Below, piece by piece: positions 35,490-44,113 of a stretch of DNA of 64,000 bases. Below the pieces are notes generated by a model, which made no database searches, had not been told where the DNA came from, and saw only the letters and a program-made list of their open reading frames with translations. Made by a program: the position numbers and the translations under genes. The stretch comes from Coprococcus eutactus (GTDB lineage Bacteria > Bacillota > Clostridia > Lachnospirales > Lachnospiraceae): the NCBI RefSeq assembly GCF_025149915.1, contig NZ_CP102278.1:2931001-2995000 (forward strand). The letters run 5' to 3'. Within the stretch, counting starts at the first letter, position 1; every line of letters begins with the position of its first letter.

Positions 35490-36875
35490 TTATTTGCTTT
35501 CGTCAACTTCATCATTTTCATCAGCTTCATCAGCCATGGCTGCCTTGAGCATGATCGCACACTCTATACGCTTCTTCTGAAGCTCACAGCCTATATCATA
35601 CGCATCAAGTATATTTCCATGGAATTTGTATGAGTTGGCTGCACATCCGCCACTGCAGTAGAATCTTGCAAAACAGTCTTTACACTTATCTTTTGCATAT
35701 ACATTGCAGAGTTTGAATTCATTGACTATATCCTGATTCTTGATTCCGTCAAATACGTTGCCTATGCAGAAATCATCCTCGCCTACAAACTGGTGACACG
35801 GATACAGATCTCCCCAAGGAGTAACCGCCATGTACTCTGTTCCTGAACCACAGCCGGAAAGTCTCTTGGCAACGCACGGGCCTCCCTCAAGATCTATCAT
35901 AAAGTGGAAGAAATTGAAGCCTCTTCCTTCCTTATGTCTCTTTATCATCTCTTTTGCAAGGATATCGTACTGTTCAAGCAGCACTGGAATATCCTCTTCC
36001 TTTATGGCATAAGGCTCGTCAGGGAGCGACACAACAGGCTCAACCGATATCTGATCAAATCCCAGATCTGCCATATGCAGAACATCGTTTGAAAAATCAA
36101 GATTGTTGTGAGTGTAAGTGCCTCTCACATAATAGCTCTTGCCAGCACGTTTCTTTGCAAATTCCTGGAACTTGGAAAGTATTACGTCATAACTTCCTTT
36201 GCCGTTTCTGGTTGGACGCATGTAGTCATGTACTTCTTTTCTTCCATCTATGCTGAGTACCACGTTCGCCATCTCTCTGTTGGCAAATTCCATGATCTCA
36301 TCATTCAGAAGCACTCCGTTGGTCGTGAGGGTAAATCGGAACTTCTTGTCATACTTCTCCTCAAGACTTCTTCCGTACTCAACTGTCTTCTTCACAACAT
36401 CCCAGTTCATAAGAGGCTCGCCGCCAAAGAAATCCACTTCAAGGTTCCTTCTAAATCCTGAGTTTGCAACCAGAAAATCCAGAGACTTCTTTGCCACCTC
36501 AAGCGACATCAGGGCTCTGTCTCCCTTATATTCTCCCTCACCTGCAAAACAATATCTGCATGCAAGGTTACAGTCATGGGCTATGTGCAGACACAATGCC
36601 TTTACAACTGTCTTTCTCTTCTTAAAATCTATAATATAATCTTTGTATACATCATCTGTAAATAACGTTCCGTCCTCTACCAGCTGGGCAACCTCGTCAT
36701 ATGCCTCTGCGACATCTGCGCTGTCGTACTGTGACAGGGCTTTAATCATCTGCTCTTTATCCTTCTCTTCATATAAAGAAATAATATCATAGACAAGATC
36801 GTCTACAACATGCACAGAACCACTACAGACATCAAGCACTATATTATAACCATTGTTCTTGTACTGATGAACCAT
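35490..36875 (-). CDS. scfB: SCIFF peptide thioether-forming radical SAM maturase
   Basis: 461 residues. An N-terminal region of about 90 residues (RRE-like peptide recognition) is followed by a radical SAM domain with the cluster CxxxCxxC at C102, C106 and C109 (CNLACRYC), then FGGEPLMNWDVV and LSIDGRKEVHDYMRP. A C-terminal SPASM region contains many cysteines (CGSG, C-K-D-C, CSGGCAAN, GCEL) for auxiliary clusters. It installs Cys-Thr thioether bonds in the SCIFF precursor encoded just upstream (37051-37200). The length and residue pattern match the SCIFF maturase family. The precursor's presence makes the assignment very strong. Confidence 0.96.
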   Translation of the reverse strand: MVHQYKNNGYNIVLDVCSGSVHVVDDLVYDIISLYEEKDKEQMIKALSQYDSADVAEAYDEVAQLVEDGTLFTDDVYKDYIIDFKKRKTVVKALCLHIAHDCNLACRYCFAGEGEYKGDRALMSLEVAKKSLDFLVANSGFRRNLEVDFFGGEPLMNWDVVKKTVEYGRSLEEKYDKKFRFTLTTNGVLLNDEIMEFANREMANVVLSIDGRKEVHDYMRPTRNGKGSYDVILSKFQEFAKKRAGKSYYVRGTYTHNNLDFSNDVLHMADLGFDQISVEPVVSLPDEPYAIKEEDIPVLLEQYDILAKEMIKRHKEGRGFNFFHFMIDLEGGPCVAKRLSGCGSGTEYMAVTPWGDLYPCHQFVGEDDFCIGNVFDGIKNQDIVNEFKLCNVYAKDKCKDCFARFYCSGGCAANSYKFHGNILDAYDIGCELQKKRIECAIMLKAAMADEADENDEVDESK

Positions 36876-36987
36876 AATTCTCCTTCAACAAAATCCGCGC
36901 ATTTCTTGCAATCCACTCAGGATCTCAATAAATATACACGAATTATAATCTTCCAGACACCACACACGGTATCCCTTATACACGCAC

Positions 36988-37024
36988 TAAAGAGGACTGT
37001 CATCATAAACGACGGTCCCCTTTA
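36988..37024 (-). terminator. Hairpin between scfA and scfB
   Basis: TAAAG-GGAC (36988-36997) pairs with GTCC-CTTTA (37015-37024), with bulges. On the minus strand it lies just after the scfA stop. Its T-run is short, so partial termination is likely, which would leave more precursor message than maturase message. Confidence 0.5.
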
Positions 37025-37050
37025 GCTGATCAAATACAAACTGTTACAAA

Positions 37051-37200
37051 TTACTTGTTGTTAACATTCTCACAGCTCTGATTACCAACTGTGCATGATG
37101 TCTTACAAGCTGACTGGCATGATGTCTGGCACTCGCCGCATCCACCCTTGACCATTGTATTCTTCATAGTCTTATTTGTGAGTGTCTTAATTCTCTTCAT
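37051..37200 (-). CDS. scfA: SCIFF peptide precursor (six cysteines in forty-five residues)
   Basis: 49 residues starting MKRIKTLTNKTMKNTM and ending NVNNK. Six Cys (21, 24, 28, 32, 36 and 43) with T/S-rich spacing, so it is a SCIFF ranthipeptide precursor. The maturase gene follows 175 nt downstream. A Lys/Thr-rich leader of about 20 residues precedes the Cys core. The peptide is widespread in Clostridia, but its final role is not established. The ATG has AGAGGTGT upstream. It is too small for many gene finders. Confidence 0.96.
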   Translation of the reverse strand: MKRIKTLTNKTMKNTMVKGGCGECQTSCQSACKTSCTVGNQSCENVNNK

Positions 37201-37273
37201 TCTAGATACACCTCTCTTTTTATGTCATATACCGCGATTATAACATAAAGATATATAAAGTAAAAGAGTTTTT

Positions 37274-37675
37274 TCAGGCCAACATAGCCCCAAGCATGCC
37301 GCCGGCGACACACATTACACACTTAGTTATGCGAGGTACCAAAGTTCCCGCTTCAGCTCCTCCCACGATCGCGGACAGTGCCACAGCTATAAGTATGTAC
37401 GTAAATCCAAATAGCGCCCCCCAAACAAACTTCTTCTCCTGAACCTTTTTTCCCGTTACAAAGCCCCCCAGGAACGTCGCAAATATGTATACTGCCGTTA
37501 TTAGTCCGCTCAGAACCGTATCACTTATCCCCACTTTATAAACCACGACTGCAACTGCAAACAGCAGAATAATCGTGATCAGATAGGATATTATAAGTCC
37601 CTTCAGCACACCAAGCATTTTCTGTCCTGCCACTACAAAACCACCATTTATTTCTTCATTATATAAATATGTCAT
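37274..37675 (-). CDS. TIGR04086-family membrane protein
   Basis: 133 residues with four hydrophobic helices (about 25-45, 58-75, 85-103 and 113-132). Its pattern GLITAVYIFATFLGGFVTGK and FTYILIAVALSAIVGG is that of the TIGR04086 membrane family, which is typically found beside the SCIFF genes and secDF in Clostridia, exactly as here. Function is unknown; export or immunity related to the SCIFF peptide is only inference. Starts with MTYLYNEE. Confidence 0.8.
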   Translation of the reverse strand: MTYLYNEEINGGFVVAGQKMLGVLKGLIISYLITIILLFAVAVVVYKVGISDTVLSGLITAVYIFATFLGGFVTGKKVQEKKFVWGALFGFTYILIAVALSAIVGGAEAGTLVPRITKCVMCVAGGMLGAMLA

Positions 37676-37705
37676 TATGCACGGATTTATTAGTATAAAA
37701 ATATG

Positions 37706-37741
37706 AAAAAGGCGGTCAAACCTTTTCAGATCTGACCGTCT
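37706..37741 (-). terminator. Terminator of the second HAD gene
   Basis: GGCGGTCA pairs with TGACCGTC (arms 37711-37718 and 37733-37740). On the minus strand it is followed by TTTTTCATATTTTT, between the HAD gene at 37761 and the TIGR04086 gene. Confidence 0.85.
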
Positions 37742-37760
37742 TCAATCTTTTATGTCTTTT

Positions 37761-38408
37761 TTAAAACAGACTACATATATCCTTGATATCGTAAAACGTC
37801 TGATCAGCATGCTGCTCTGTGATATCGTTTGGCTTTATGAGATCTACCACCATCACGGTATAAAGTCCTGCAGTGTCCGCTGATATAACTCCGTTTACTG
37901 AATCCTCAACAGCAACTGCCTCTGCCGGTGATACTCCGAGCTTTTCACACGCCCGGATATATATATCTGGATCAGGCTTGCCCTTGACTATCTCGTCGCC
38001 ACAGACCATCTCATCAAAGAAATCAAGAATACCAACATCTGAAAGTCTCTGCATCGCCCGTTCTCTGCCTGTGGATGTGGCTAGAGCGATCCTGACGGCC
38101 CTATCCTTCAGAAATCCAAGTGTCTCTGCTACATGATCTTTTATATCAATTCCATGTTCTGCAACGTATTCATCGAACAGATCCATCGTCCTCTGACGAA
38201 ATGGAAGATACTCAAAATCCTCACCCATTATGTCTTTGAATACACGGGCATTGGTGGTTTTATTGCCGCCGGCGACCCGGTCGCACACACGTTCCATATC
38301 ATCTTCCGAAATACCAATATTCACACCGTTTTTCTTCCAGCACAACCGGTATATCCGCTCTGTGTCCACCAGCACGCCGTCCATATCAAACACTACTGCT
38401 TTATACAT
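37761..38408 (-). CDS. HAD-family phosphatase (beta-phosphoglucomutase-like, second copy)
   Basis: 215 residues. DMDGVLVDTE gives motif I, LATSTGRERA motif II, KGKPDPDIYIRA motif III, and AVEDSVNGVISADTAG motif IV. Like the family member at 32290-32961 it is a IA-type hydrolase, and the two are paralogues only broadly similar in sequence. Substrate unknown. It lies 22 nt downstream of the Ig-like surface protein on the same strand and could be read through from it. A terminator follows. Confidence 0.88.
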   Translation of the reverse strand: MYKAVVFDMDGVLVDTERIYRLCWKKNGVNIGISEDDMERVCDRVAGGNKTTNARVFKDIMGEDFEYLPFRQRTMDLFDEYVAEHGIDIKDHVAETLGFLKDRAVRIALATSTGRERAMQRLSDVGILDFFDEMVCGDEIVKGKPDPDIYIRACEKLGVSPAEAVAVEDSVNGVISADTAGLYTVMVVDLIKPNDITEQHADQTFYDIKDICSLF

Positions 38409-38430
38409 TCACCGTCTCCTGTGATCTTAT

Positions 38431-41400
38431 TTATGCTGCACTTTTCTTCTTTCTCTTTCTGCCTGCTATTATGACAAATATCAGCAGTGCTACGAGAAGG
38501 ATCGCTGCTATTATTATCAGTATCAAAGCGACTGATGAGATCTTCTCGCTGAGCTTGAATGTGAATACAGCTCCAGTCTTTTCATCAACCGTGGATGAGA
38601 TATTTCCAGCCTTATCTGTAGCTGTTACTTCTATTGTATATGAATCATACTCCTCCACATGCATCTTGTACTGATTGTTGCTCTTGTACTGAGCAGGATC
38701 GATGGTATTGCCGTTTATCACGATCGATGTGATCTCATCTTCCTCGTTCTCAAGTCCGATCGTCATGTCAAATGGCTCTCTGACTGTCTCGCCATCCTCC
38801 ACACCGCTTATTATGATTCTCGGTGCGGTTCCATCATATGTAAATCCAAACTCCTGGCTGGTCTCGTGTCCAACCTCATCAGTTGCCTTTAATGTTATCT
38901 TGTGGTATCCGTCTTCCATGTCCGAGAAATCGATGAAATCGACTCCATCCATCTTGACATTTACATCGAATACCGATGTATCGTTTACATTCCAAAGTGC
39001 ATCGTATCCTGAGTTCAGGATATCCGCAAAATCATCTGCATTGAGAAGTACGCTTCCATCCTCACCTGCAGTTGACTTAGCCATGAGGCTGAGAAGCTTT
39101 GATGTGGACTCTATCGTAGGTGCTGTGTTGTCCACGGTGAATACGATGTTGTAATCATCCGTCTTATTTCCAAGCTCATCCTGGGCTGTGACTGTTATCT
39201 CGTATACACCATCCTCATCAAATCTCTGACTTCCTGTACTCACAGCTGATGAGTTGCTGTAATTTGTGAAGCTCGATGCTGATATATCCTTGCCATCCTT
39301 GTTAACTGTTATCTTGACATTGTTTGTTCTGAAGAATGTCTCCTCAACTGACAGTGACATGTCAACGTAGTTTGGATCAAGCATATCTGTGCTTCCCACT
39401 GCATCGTAGCTCTTTATCGTCTTGCTGTTCTTATCAGATACAGACATCTTGATGACAGGTGCCTTTGAGTCTATCTTGAAAGTCTTTGTGGCACTGGCTG
39501 CAACATTTCCTGCAAGATCCTTAGCATTTGCAGTGATCGTATACTCACCATCCTCTGTGAAGCTGTAGGATGCTGTGTGTGGATTGCCGCCTGAGAAGCT
39601 TCCCGCTGTGAGCTCTGCAATATTTGATGCTCCTGTTCCATCTGTCTTCTTTGTTATCGACACCTTTATATCTGACGCACCAAGACTTCTGCCTTCATAG
39701 TCAAATGAGAATGCCTCGTCCACGCTGATAGTTGCTGTGCCTGTTGTCGTCTGTTTGTCATTTACACCACTTATCGTGATGACTGGTGCAGTCCTGTCGA
39801 TCCTGAACTTTGATATCTGCGCATCTGACTTATTGCCAGCCTTATCCTCTGCTGATACAGTAACCACATAGTCTCCCTCATCAGCAAATGTGCAATTCTT
39901 GGTGAAGTCTGTGCCGGTCCACGTTCCGTTTTCAAGGTCTGCGTCATATACCTTGCTGCCATTTGCATCTGTTCTGACAACATGGACTGTATATTTTGAT
40001 CCCTCCATGTTATCTCTAAGTGTCACAGGAAGAGTTACATTTCCTGTATTCAGAGGCTGAACCGTGCCAAGCTGTACTGTAGGCTTTGTCTTATCGATAA
40101 CAAACTTTGTTCCGACTGTCGATGAATTTCCGGCAGCATCTGTAACCTTTATGGTAAGGTCGTAGCTTCCCTCATCTCTGTATGTCGGACTGTACATATA
40201 TTCATTGAACTCAAACTTCTCTGTCCGTTCAGGGGCGGTTCCATTTGCATCAGTTATTGTAAGTGTATGCTTTCTGTTAAACTGCTCCAATATGCTGATA
40301 TCAAATGACACATTCTCTTTGTAGTAACCGTCATTCTTTGACTCCGGCTTTGGCGAGATCTTGACCTCCGGCTTTGTCTTATCGATATAATATCTGTTCT
40401 TTGCAAGATCCACTTTGTCCATAACAGCATTTCCGGCCTTATCGTTACCCTTGACCTCGACTCTGTAGACCGATGCCGCTCCGCCGACCGGCTTGAGATT
40501 CATGGACGCCTTTATCGTCTCATTATTCACTCTTTTGAGCGATCCGATCATCGTTCCGCTTGCACCGTCATACGTTCTGTAATATACAGTGGCAGTGACA
40601 TCACTGCTAACTATCCTGTATGAGTCATGTACAGTAACTTCTATAGTCTGGCCGCTGTTATCCTTTGCAGATGGATCTGTAACCTTCTCTGTGTACTCAA
40701 CTACCGGATTCTCCCTGTCTATCACAAACCTGACATTTGCTGAGTCGCTTACATTTCCGGCGGCATCGTATGCGTAAATATCGATGTCATATTTTCCGTC
40801 TTCTTTAAATGTATAGCTTGTCTCTGTGCCCTTAAGACGGAATGTGCTGATCTCATGCTCTGTCTGATCTACCTTTCCGGTCGTCTTGTTGTAAACACAT
40901 ACCGTTCTGGTTCCTTCTATCTCAATATACTTGACGTCCTCTTTATCCTTGGCAGTCCAAGCAACTTTAACCTTCTTATTATTATAAGGTGTCACCTCCG
41001 CTGCTGTCATATTTGGTGCCGTGGTATCATACACCAGTGAATAACTTGCAGTCTTTGTGACATCAGTACCATGATTACGCACGGTCATCTTGAACTTGTA
41101 ATGTCCCTGCATATCTTCCTTCTTGGTATTTGATATCACATATGTGAATATGACTGTTCCATTCTTCTGATTTGATATGCTCAAATGCTTATCTGAATTG
41201 ATAACTTTACCATCAACTTCTACCTGCACATCAACATCATCAGTTGTCAGACAAAATCCCTCTGCAGTTCCGGTAACCACTACCTTGTCAGCAGAAACAT
41301 ATTTACCACTCTTTATCTCCTCAGCGTCGGCCTCTGCTGAGATCTCAGCAGAGAAATCTGATTTGTTCACAAATACAGGTACGCTCTCGGTCGTTTTGTT

Positions 41401-43212
41401 TCCGGCATGATCATAGATCGTTATCTCCAGCGCGTACTCTCCACTCTCCACGGCATTGCTCATTGTGACATGTCCTTTGCCTGCCTCATCCCTGTTGACC
41501 TTAAGTGTATAGGATATTGCTGAGTTGAACAGTACTGCAGTCGTAGCGCTCTCATCTACACCTGATGTTGCATCCTCCCATGCCACATCAATCTTATCTG
41601 TGCTTTTCGACAACGAATAGTACTTCTTTGAACCGACCTTTACCTTAGGGGCGTCTGATGATAACTTCAGAACCGGTGCTGTATTGTCTATATACACATC
41701 GAGATCCTTTGTGCCATCATTGCCAATATAATCCTTTGCGCCAAATGTCAGCTTGTACTGACCATCTTCAAGGGCTATGCTGCCCGCATCTATACCTGGA
41801 TGAGCCGTTCCTGTTATTCCTATCTTTGCATTCTTGCTGAATACGTTCAGATCCTGCGCAATCACTGTCTCTGCGCCGCCATTTTTATAGTACATCTTGT
41901 CTATATAAGCATAATCATCATTTGCCGACATAACAAATGACATCGACTTTACCCAGTTGTTATCATCTTTTGCCTTATACCCTTCGCCTCTGATCTGTGT
42001 CATCTTGGTGAAATCGATTGTCGGTGACTGATCGCTGACAAATACTATATGATTTTCCAGATCTGTATAGCATGATCTGTTGTCGAATTCATCCTTTACA
42101 CAGATAGCCATCTTTGTAAGTGACTTCTTATCCAGTGAATTCACTGGGATCACAAATTCTGCCACGTATTTGCCCTGTGCATTCTTTGTGACTTCGCATA
42201 TGGTCTCCGGCGAATCCACTGTGTTATCATCTGAAAGAAATCTGTAACAAAGCTGAGCGCCAACAACCACCGTCGAATCACCGTCTCCGGCTGTAGACAT
42301 ATTTATCTCAGCCTGAACTGTCATAGTCTCAGGTGAAACTATGAATTCCATATTGTTGATCAATTTCTTCTGCGCCTTGTTGTTTGAACTGCTCAGATTT
42401 ATCTTGCTGATCGATGGAGCGCCATTCAGCTTTTTTATAACAAGTGGCTGTGTGTCAGCACTTACATTTCCTGCCTTGTCATATACTCTGAATATGTATT
42501 CTCCAGTCTCGTCTGGGACACCGAACGTATACTTTCCATCTGTTTCCTCAATCTCAGTCTCTGTGGTCTCGCCCTTTTTCAGATATACGACCTTTGCCAC
42601 TCCTGTGTCCGTCTCCTCTGTACCATCATCTACTGTGATGGTAAACTGAGGCAATGCCACTCCATCCTCAGTCACATCGAGAAGATAATATCCATCCTTC
42701 ACGATCATGTTGCCGCTGTTTGATGTCAGCTCTACACTCTCTATCTCCGGATTCTTGTTGTCATAGACCGCTCTGAGTTTGCCCATGAACTTGATATTTT
42801 CGATCTCTCCATCATCATTGTACTCCACATAGTAGAACGCATACTTAGACACCTTGTTGTCATTCGTAAACGCTTCCTCTGTGCCAATGCTGTTGTACTT
42901 TGTAACATCTGTTGATGTTGGAAGTTTTTCCTCCGGATCATCACCAGTATATGACTTATACACGATCTTGCTCAGATCCACATCATCAACCGGCTTGCTC
43001 GCAAATTTATACTTCGTGATCTCTTTGGATCCAAAAAGCATATCCGTCTCATCGCCCTTGAGCAGATCAGTGATATCTACGGTCTTTATCTCTTCTTCCG
43101 CAAATAGATGCACTTTGGAATCTATCGCCACCAGGGTCAGGACCATAACCACTGACATTACAAGTGCTATAAGTCGATGAAGCAATGACTTATTATGTAA
43201 TATCTTTTTCAT
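38431..43212 (-). CDS. Giant Ig-like repeat surface protein, C-terminally membrane anchored
   Basis: 1593 residues. A signal peptide (about 1-37, MKKILHNKSLLHRLIALVMS to HLFA) leads into at least nine Ig-like modules of 90-130 residues. Their junctions read (I/V)D(K/R)T(A/K)P such as YIDKTKPEVKISP, RIDRTAPVITISG, and TVDNTAPTIEST, with TDEAGN-type turns (VTAQDELGN, KAKDLAGN). A C-terminal helix (about 1565-1588) is followed by RKRKKKSAA, so the body faces outward with a short basic cytoplasmic end. No LPXTG signal is present. It is the last gene of the FHA-kinase operon, 12 nt after the TDVL-repeat gene, so it may be the ligand-binding or target partner of that signalling unit (inference). 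Confidence 0.9.
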   Translation of the reverse strand: MKKILHNKSLLHRLIALVMSVVMVLTLVAIDSKVHLFAEEEIKTVDITDLLKGDETDMLFGSKEITKYKFASKPVDDVDLSKIVYKSYTGDDPEEKLPTSTDVTKYNSIGTEEAFTNDNKVSKYAFYYVEYNDDGEIENIKFMGKLRAVYDNKNPEIESVELTSNSGNMIVKDGYYLLDVTEDGVALPQFTITVDDGTEETDTGVAKVVYLKKGETTETEIEETDGKYTFGVPDETGEYIFRVYDKAGNVSADTQPLVIKKLNGAPSISKINLSSSNNKAQKKLINNMEFIVSPETMTVQAEINMSTAGDGDSTVVVGAQLCYRFLSDDNTVDSPETICEVTKNAQGKYVAEFVIPVNSLDKKSLTKMAICVKDEFDNRSCYTDLENHIVFVSDQSPTIDFTKMTQIRGEGYKAKDDNNWVKSMSFVMSANDDYAYIDKMYYKNGGAETVIAQDLNVFSKNAKIGITGTAHPGIDAGSIALEDGQYKLTFGAKDYIGNDGTKDLDVYIDNTAPVLKLSSDAPKVKVGSKKYYSLSKSTDKIDVAWEDATSGVDESATTAVLFNSAISYTLKVNRDEAGKGHVTMSNAVESGEYALEITIYDHAGNKTTESVPVFVNKSDFSAEISAEADAEEIKSGKYVSADKVVVTGTAEGFCLTTDDVDVQVEVDGKVINSDKHLSISNQKNGTVIFTYVISNTKKEDMQGHYKFKMTVRNHGTDVTKTASYSLVYDTTAPNMTAAEVTPYNNKKVKVAWTAKDKEDVKYIEIEGTRTVCVYNKTTGKVDQTEHEISTFRLKGTETSYTFKEDGKYDIDIYAYDAAGNVSDSANVRFVIDRENPVVEYTEKVTDPSAKDNSGQTIEVTVHDSYRIVSSDVTATVYYRTYDGASGTMIGSLKRVNNETIKASMNLKPVGGAASVYRVEVKGNDKAGNAVMDKVDLAKNRYYIDKTKPEVKISPKPESKNDGYYKENVSFDISILEQFNRKHTLTITDANGTAPERTEKFEFNEYMYSPTYRDEGSYDLTIKVTDAAGNSSTVGTKFVIDKTKPTVQLGTVQPLNTGNVTLPVTLRDNMEGSKYTVHVVRTDANGSKVYDADLENGTWTGTDFTKNCTFADEGDYVVTVSAEDKAGNKSDAQISKFRIDRTAPVITISGVNDKQTTTGTATISVDEAFSFDYEGRSLGASDIKVSITKKTDGTGASNIAELTAGSFSGGNPHTASYSFTEDGEYTITANAKDLAGNVAASATKTFKIDSKAPVIKMSVSDKNSKTIKSYDAVGSTDMLDPNYVDMSLSVEETFFRTNNVKITVNKDGKDISASSFTNYSNSSAVSTGSQRFDEDGVYEITVTAQDELGNKTDDYNIVFTVDNTAPTIESTSKLLSLMAKSTAGEDGSVLLNADDFADILNSGYDALWNVNDTSVFDVNVKMDGVDFIDFSDMEDGYHKITLKATDEVGHETSQEFGFTYDGTAPRIIISGVEDGETVREPFDMTIGLENEEDEITSIVINGNTIDPAQYKSNNQYKMHVEEYDSYTIEVTATDKAGNISSTVDEKTGAVFTFKLSEKISSVALILIIIAAILLVALLIFVIIAGRKRKKKSAA

Positions 43213-43224
43213 ACCTTCTCCCTC

Positions 43225-44100
43225 CTATATACTCTCATCTGTATGAACGATCACAACGTTCTTGACCATCTTAAGCATACTATTTTCTCCCTGACTGAGT
43301 CTTCCCGTAAAATCTGACTGTCCGGTCAGCACGCTGGTCGCCTCAGTATCATCATTTCTAAGGACATCGGTTGCATCATCGTCATCGGCTCTGAGCACAT
43401 CCGTTGCTGCCTCGTCGTCATTGGCTCTGAGTACGTCCGTTGCTGCCTCGTCGTCATCGGCTCTGAGCACATCCGTTGCCTCTTCGCCGTCGTCTTCTGC
43501 TCTGAGCACATCCGTTGCCTCTTCGCTGTCGTCATCGGCTCTGAGCACATCTGTTGCCTCTTCGCCGTCGTCTTCTGCTCTGAGCACATCTGTTGCCTCT
43601 TCGCTGTCCTCATCGGCTCTGAGCACATCTGTTGCCTCCTCGCTGTCCTCATTCTCCATTAGTACATCCGTTGCCTCCTCATCGGAGTACATGTTCCTTG
43701 CCAGCTCCTGCATATCCTCATGGAGAATATCTGTAGCCTCCTCATGTATAGACTTCAGATAATCTTCGTTTTTCTTTTTATTCTTTATATCTGCAACCGC
43801 CTTCTCGTAATTTGCTCTTCCCTTTTCAGCTCTCTTACTCGATTCAGATGACTGAACATCTCGCACAGAAATCTTCGTTGTATGGTTCTTTATCGCTTCC
43901 TTCTTGGAAATTCCAACACCCTGTACACTTTCATAGCCTTTCTCCCTGATCTCCTCGATCTTCTTTCTGGCAGTTGAGCCTGTCACATCTCCGATCGCTT
44001 TCGGTATCTTCAGTGTAAAGAATAATACGATTGCCGTAACGGCAAATATGACTGCAAGTGCAAGGCCGCCATATAGCATTATGTTGTAAATTGTTGCCAT
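43225..44100 (-). CDS. Membrane-tethered protein with eleven T-x-[IV]-L repeats
   Basis: 291 residues. One transmembrane helix at about 8-30 with basic residues just after it (KIPK, ARKK) puts the rest in the cytoplasm. A charged helical stretch (50-115) is followed by an acidic array with T at 123, 144, 157, 170, 183, 196, 209, 221, 233, 244 and 255. The unit EEATDVLRAxDD repeats at 13 and then 11-12 residues. T-x-V-L fits the pT-x-x-L rule for FHA ligands and the TDVLRAD core is like the TSVFRAD of GarA/OdhI, where the Thr is phosphorylated by a PknB-type kinase. It is 13 nt downstream of such a kinase. I infer a multisite phospho-scaffold; no family assigned. Confidence 0.75.
   Translation of the reverse strand: MATIYNIMLYGGLALAVIFAVTAIVLFFTLKIPKAIGDVTGSTARKKIEEIREKGYESVQGVGISKKEAIKNHTTKISVRDVQSSESSKRAEKGRANYEKAVADIKNKKKNEDYLKSIHEEATDILHEDMQELARNMYSDEEATDVLMENEDSEEATDVLRADEDSEEATDVLRAEDDGEEATDVLRADDDSEEATDVLRAEDDGEEATDVLRADDDEAATDVLRANDDEAATDVLRADDDDATDVLRNDDTEATSVLTGQSDFTGRLSQGENSMLKMVKNVVIVHTDESI
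43327..43743. repeat. 39-bp / 33-36-bp in-frame tandem repeats coding for TDVL units
   Basis: Plus-strand view: GCTCTGAGCACATC(C/T)GTTGC-type units recur first at 33-36 bp and then at 39 bp. All are in frame and code for acidic EATDVLRA blocks. Unit identity is high at DNA level in the middle copies, so copy-number change by recombination is likely. Confidence 0.85.
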
Positions 44101-44113
44101 ATCTTTTCCCCCT

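Noticed and set aside
43327..43743. CRISPR-like appearance of regularly spaced repeats
   Set aside because: Repeats are contiguous and in frame without unique spacers and code for the TDVL units. The same applies to the 42-bp repeats at 47957-48420.
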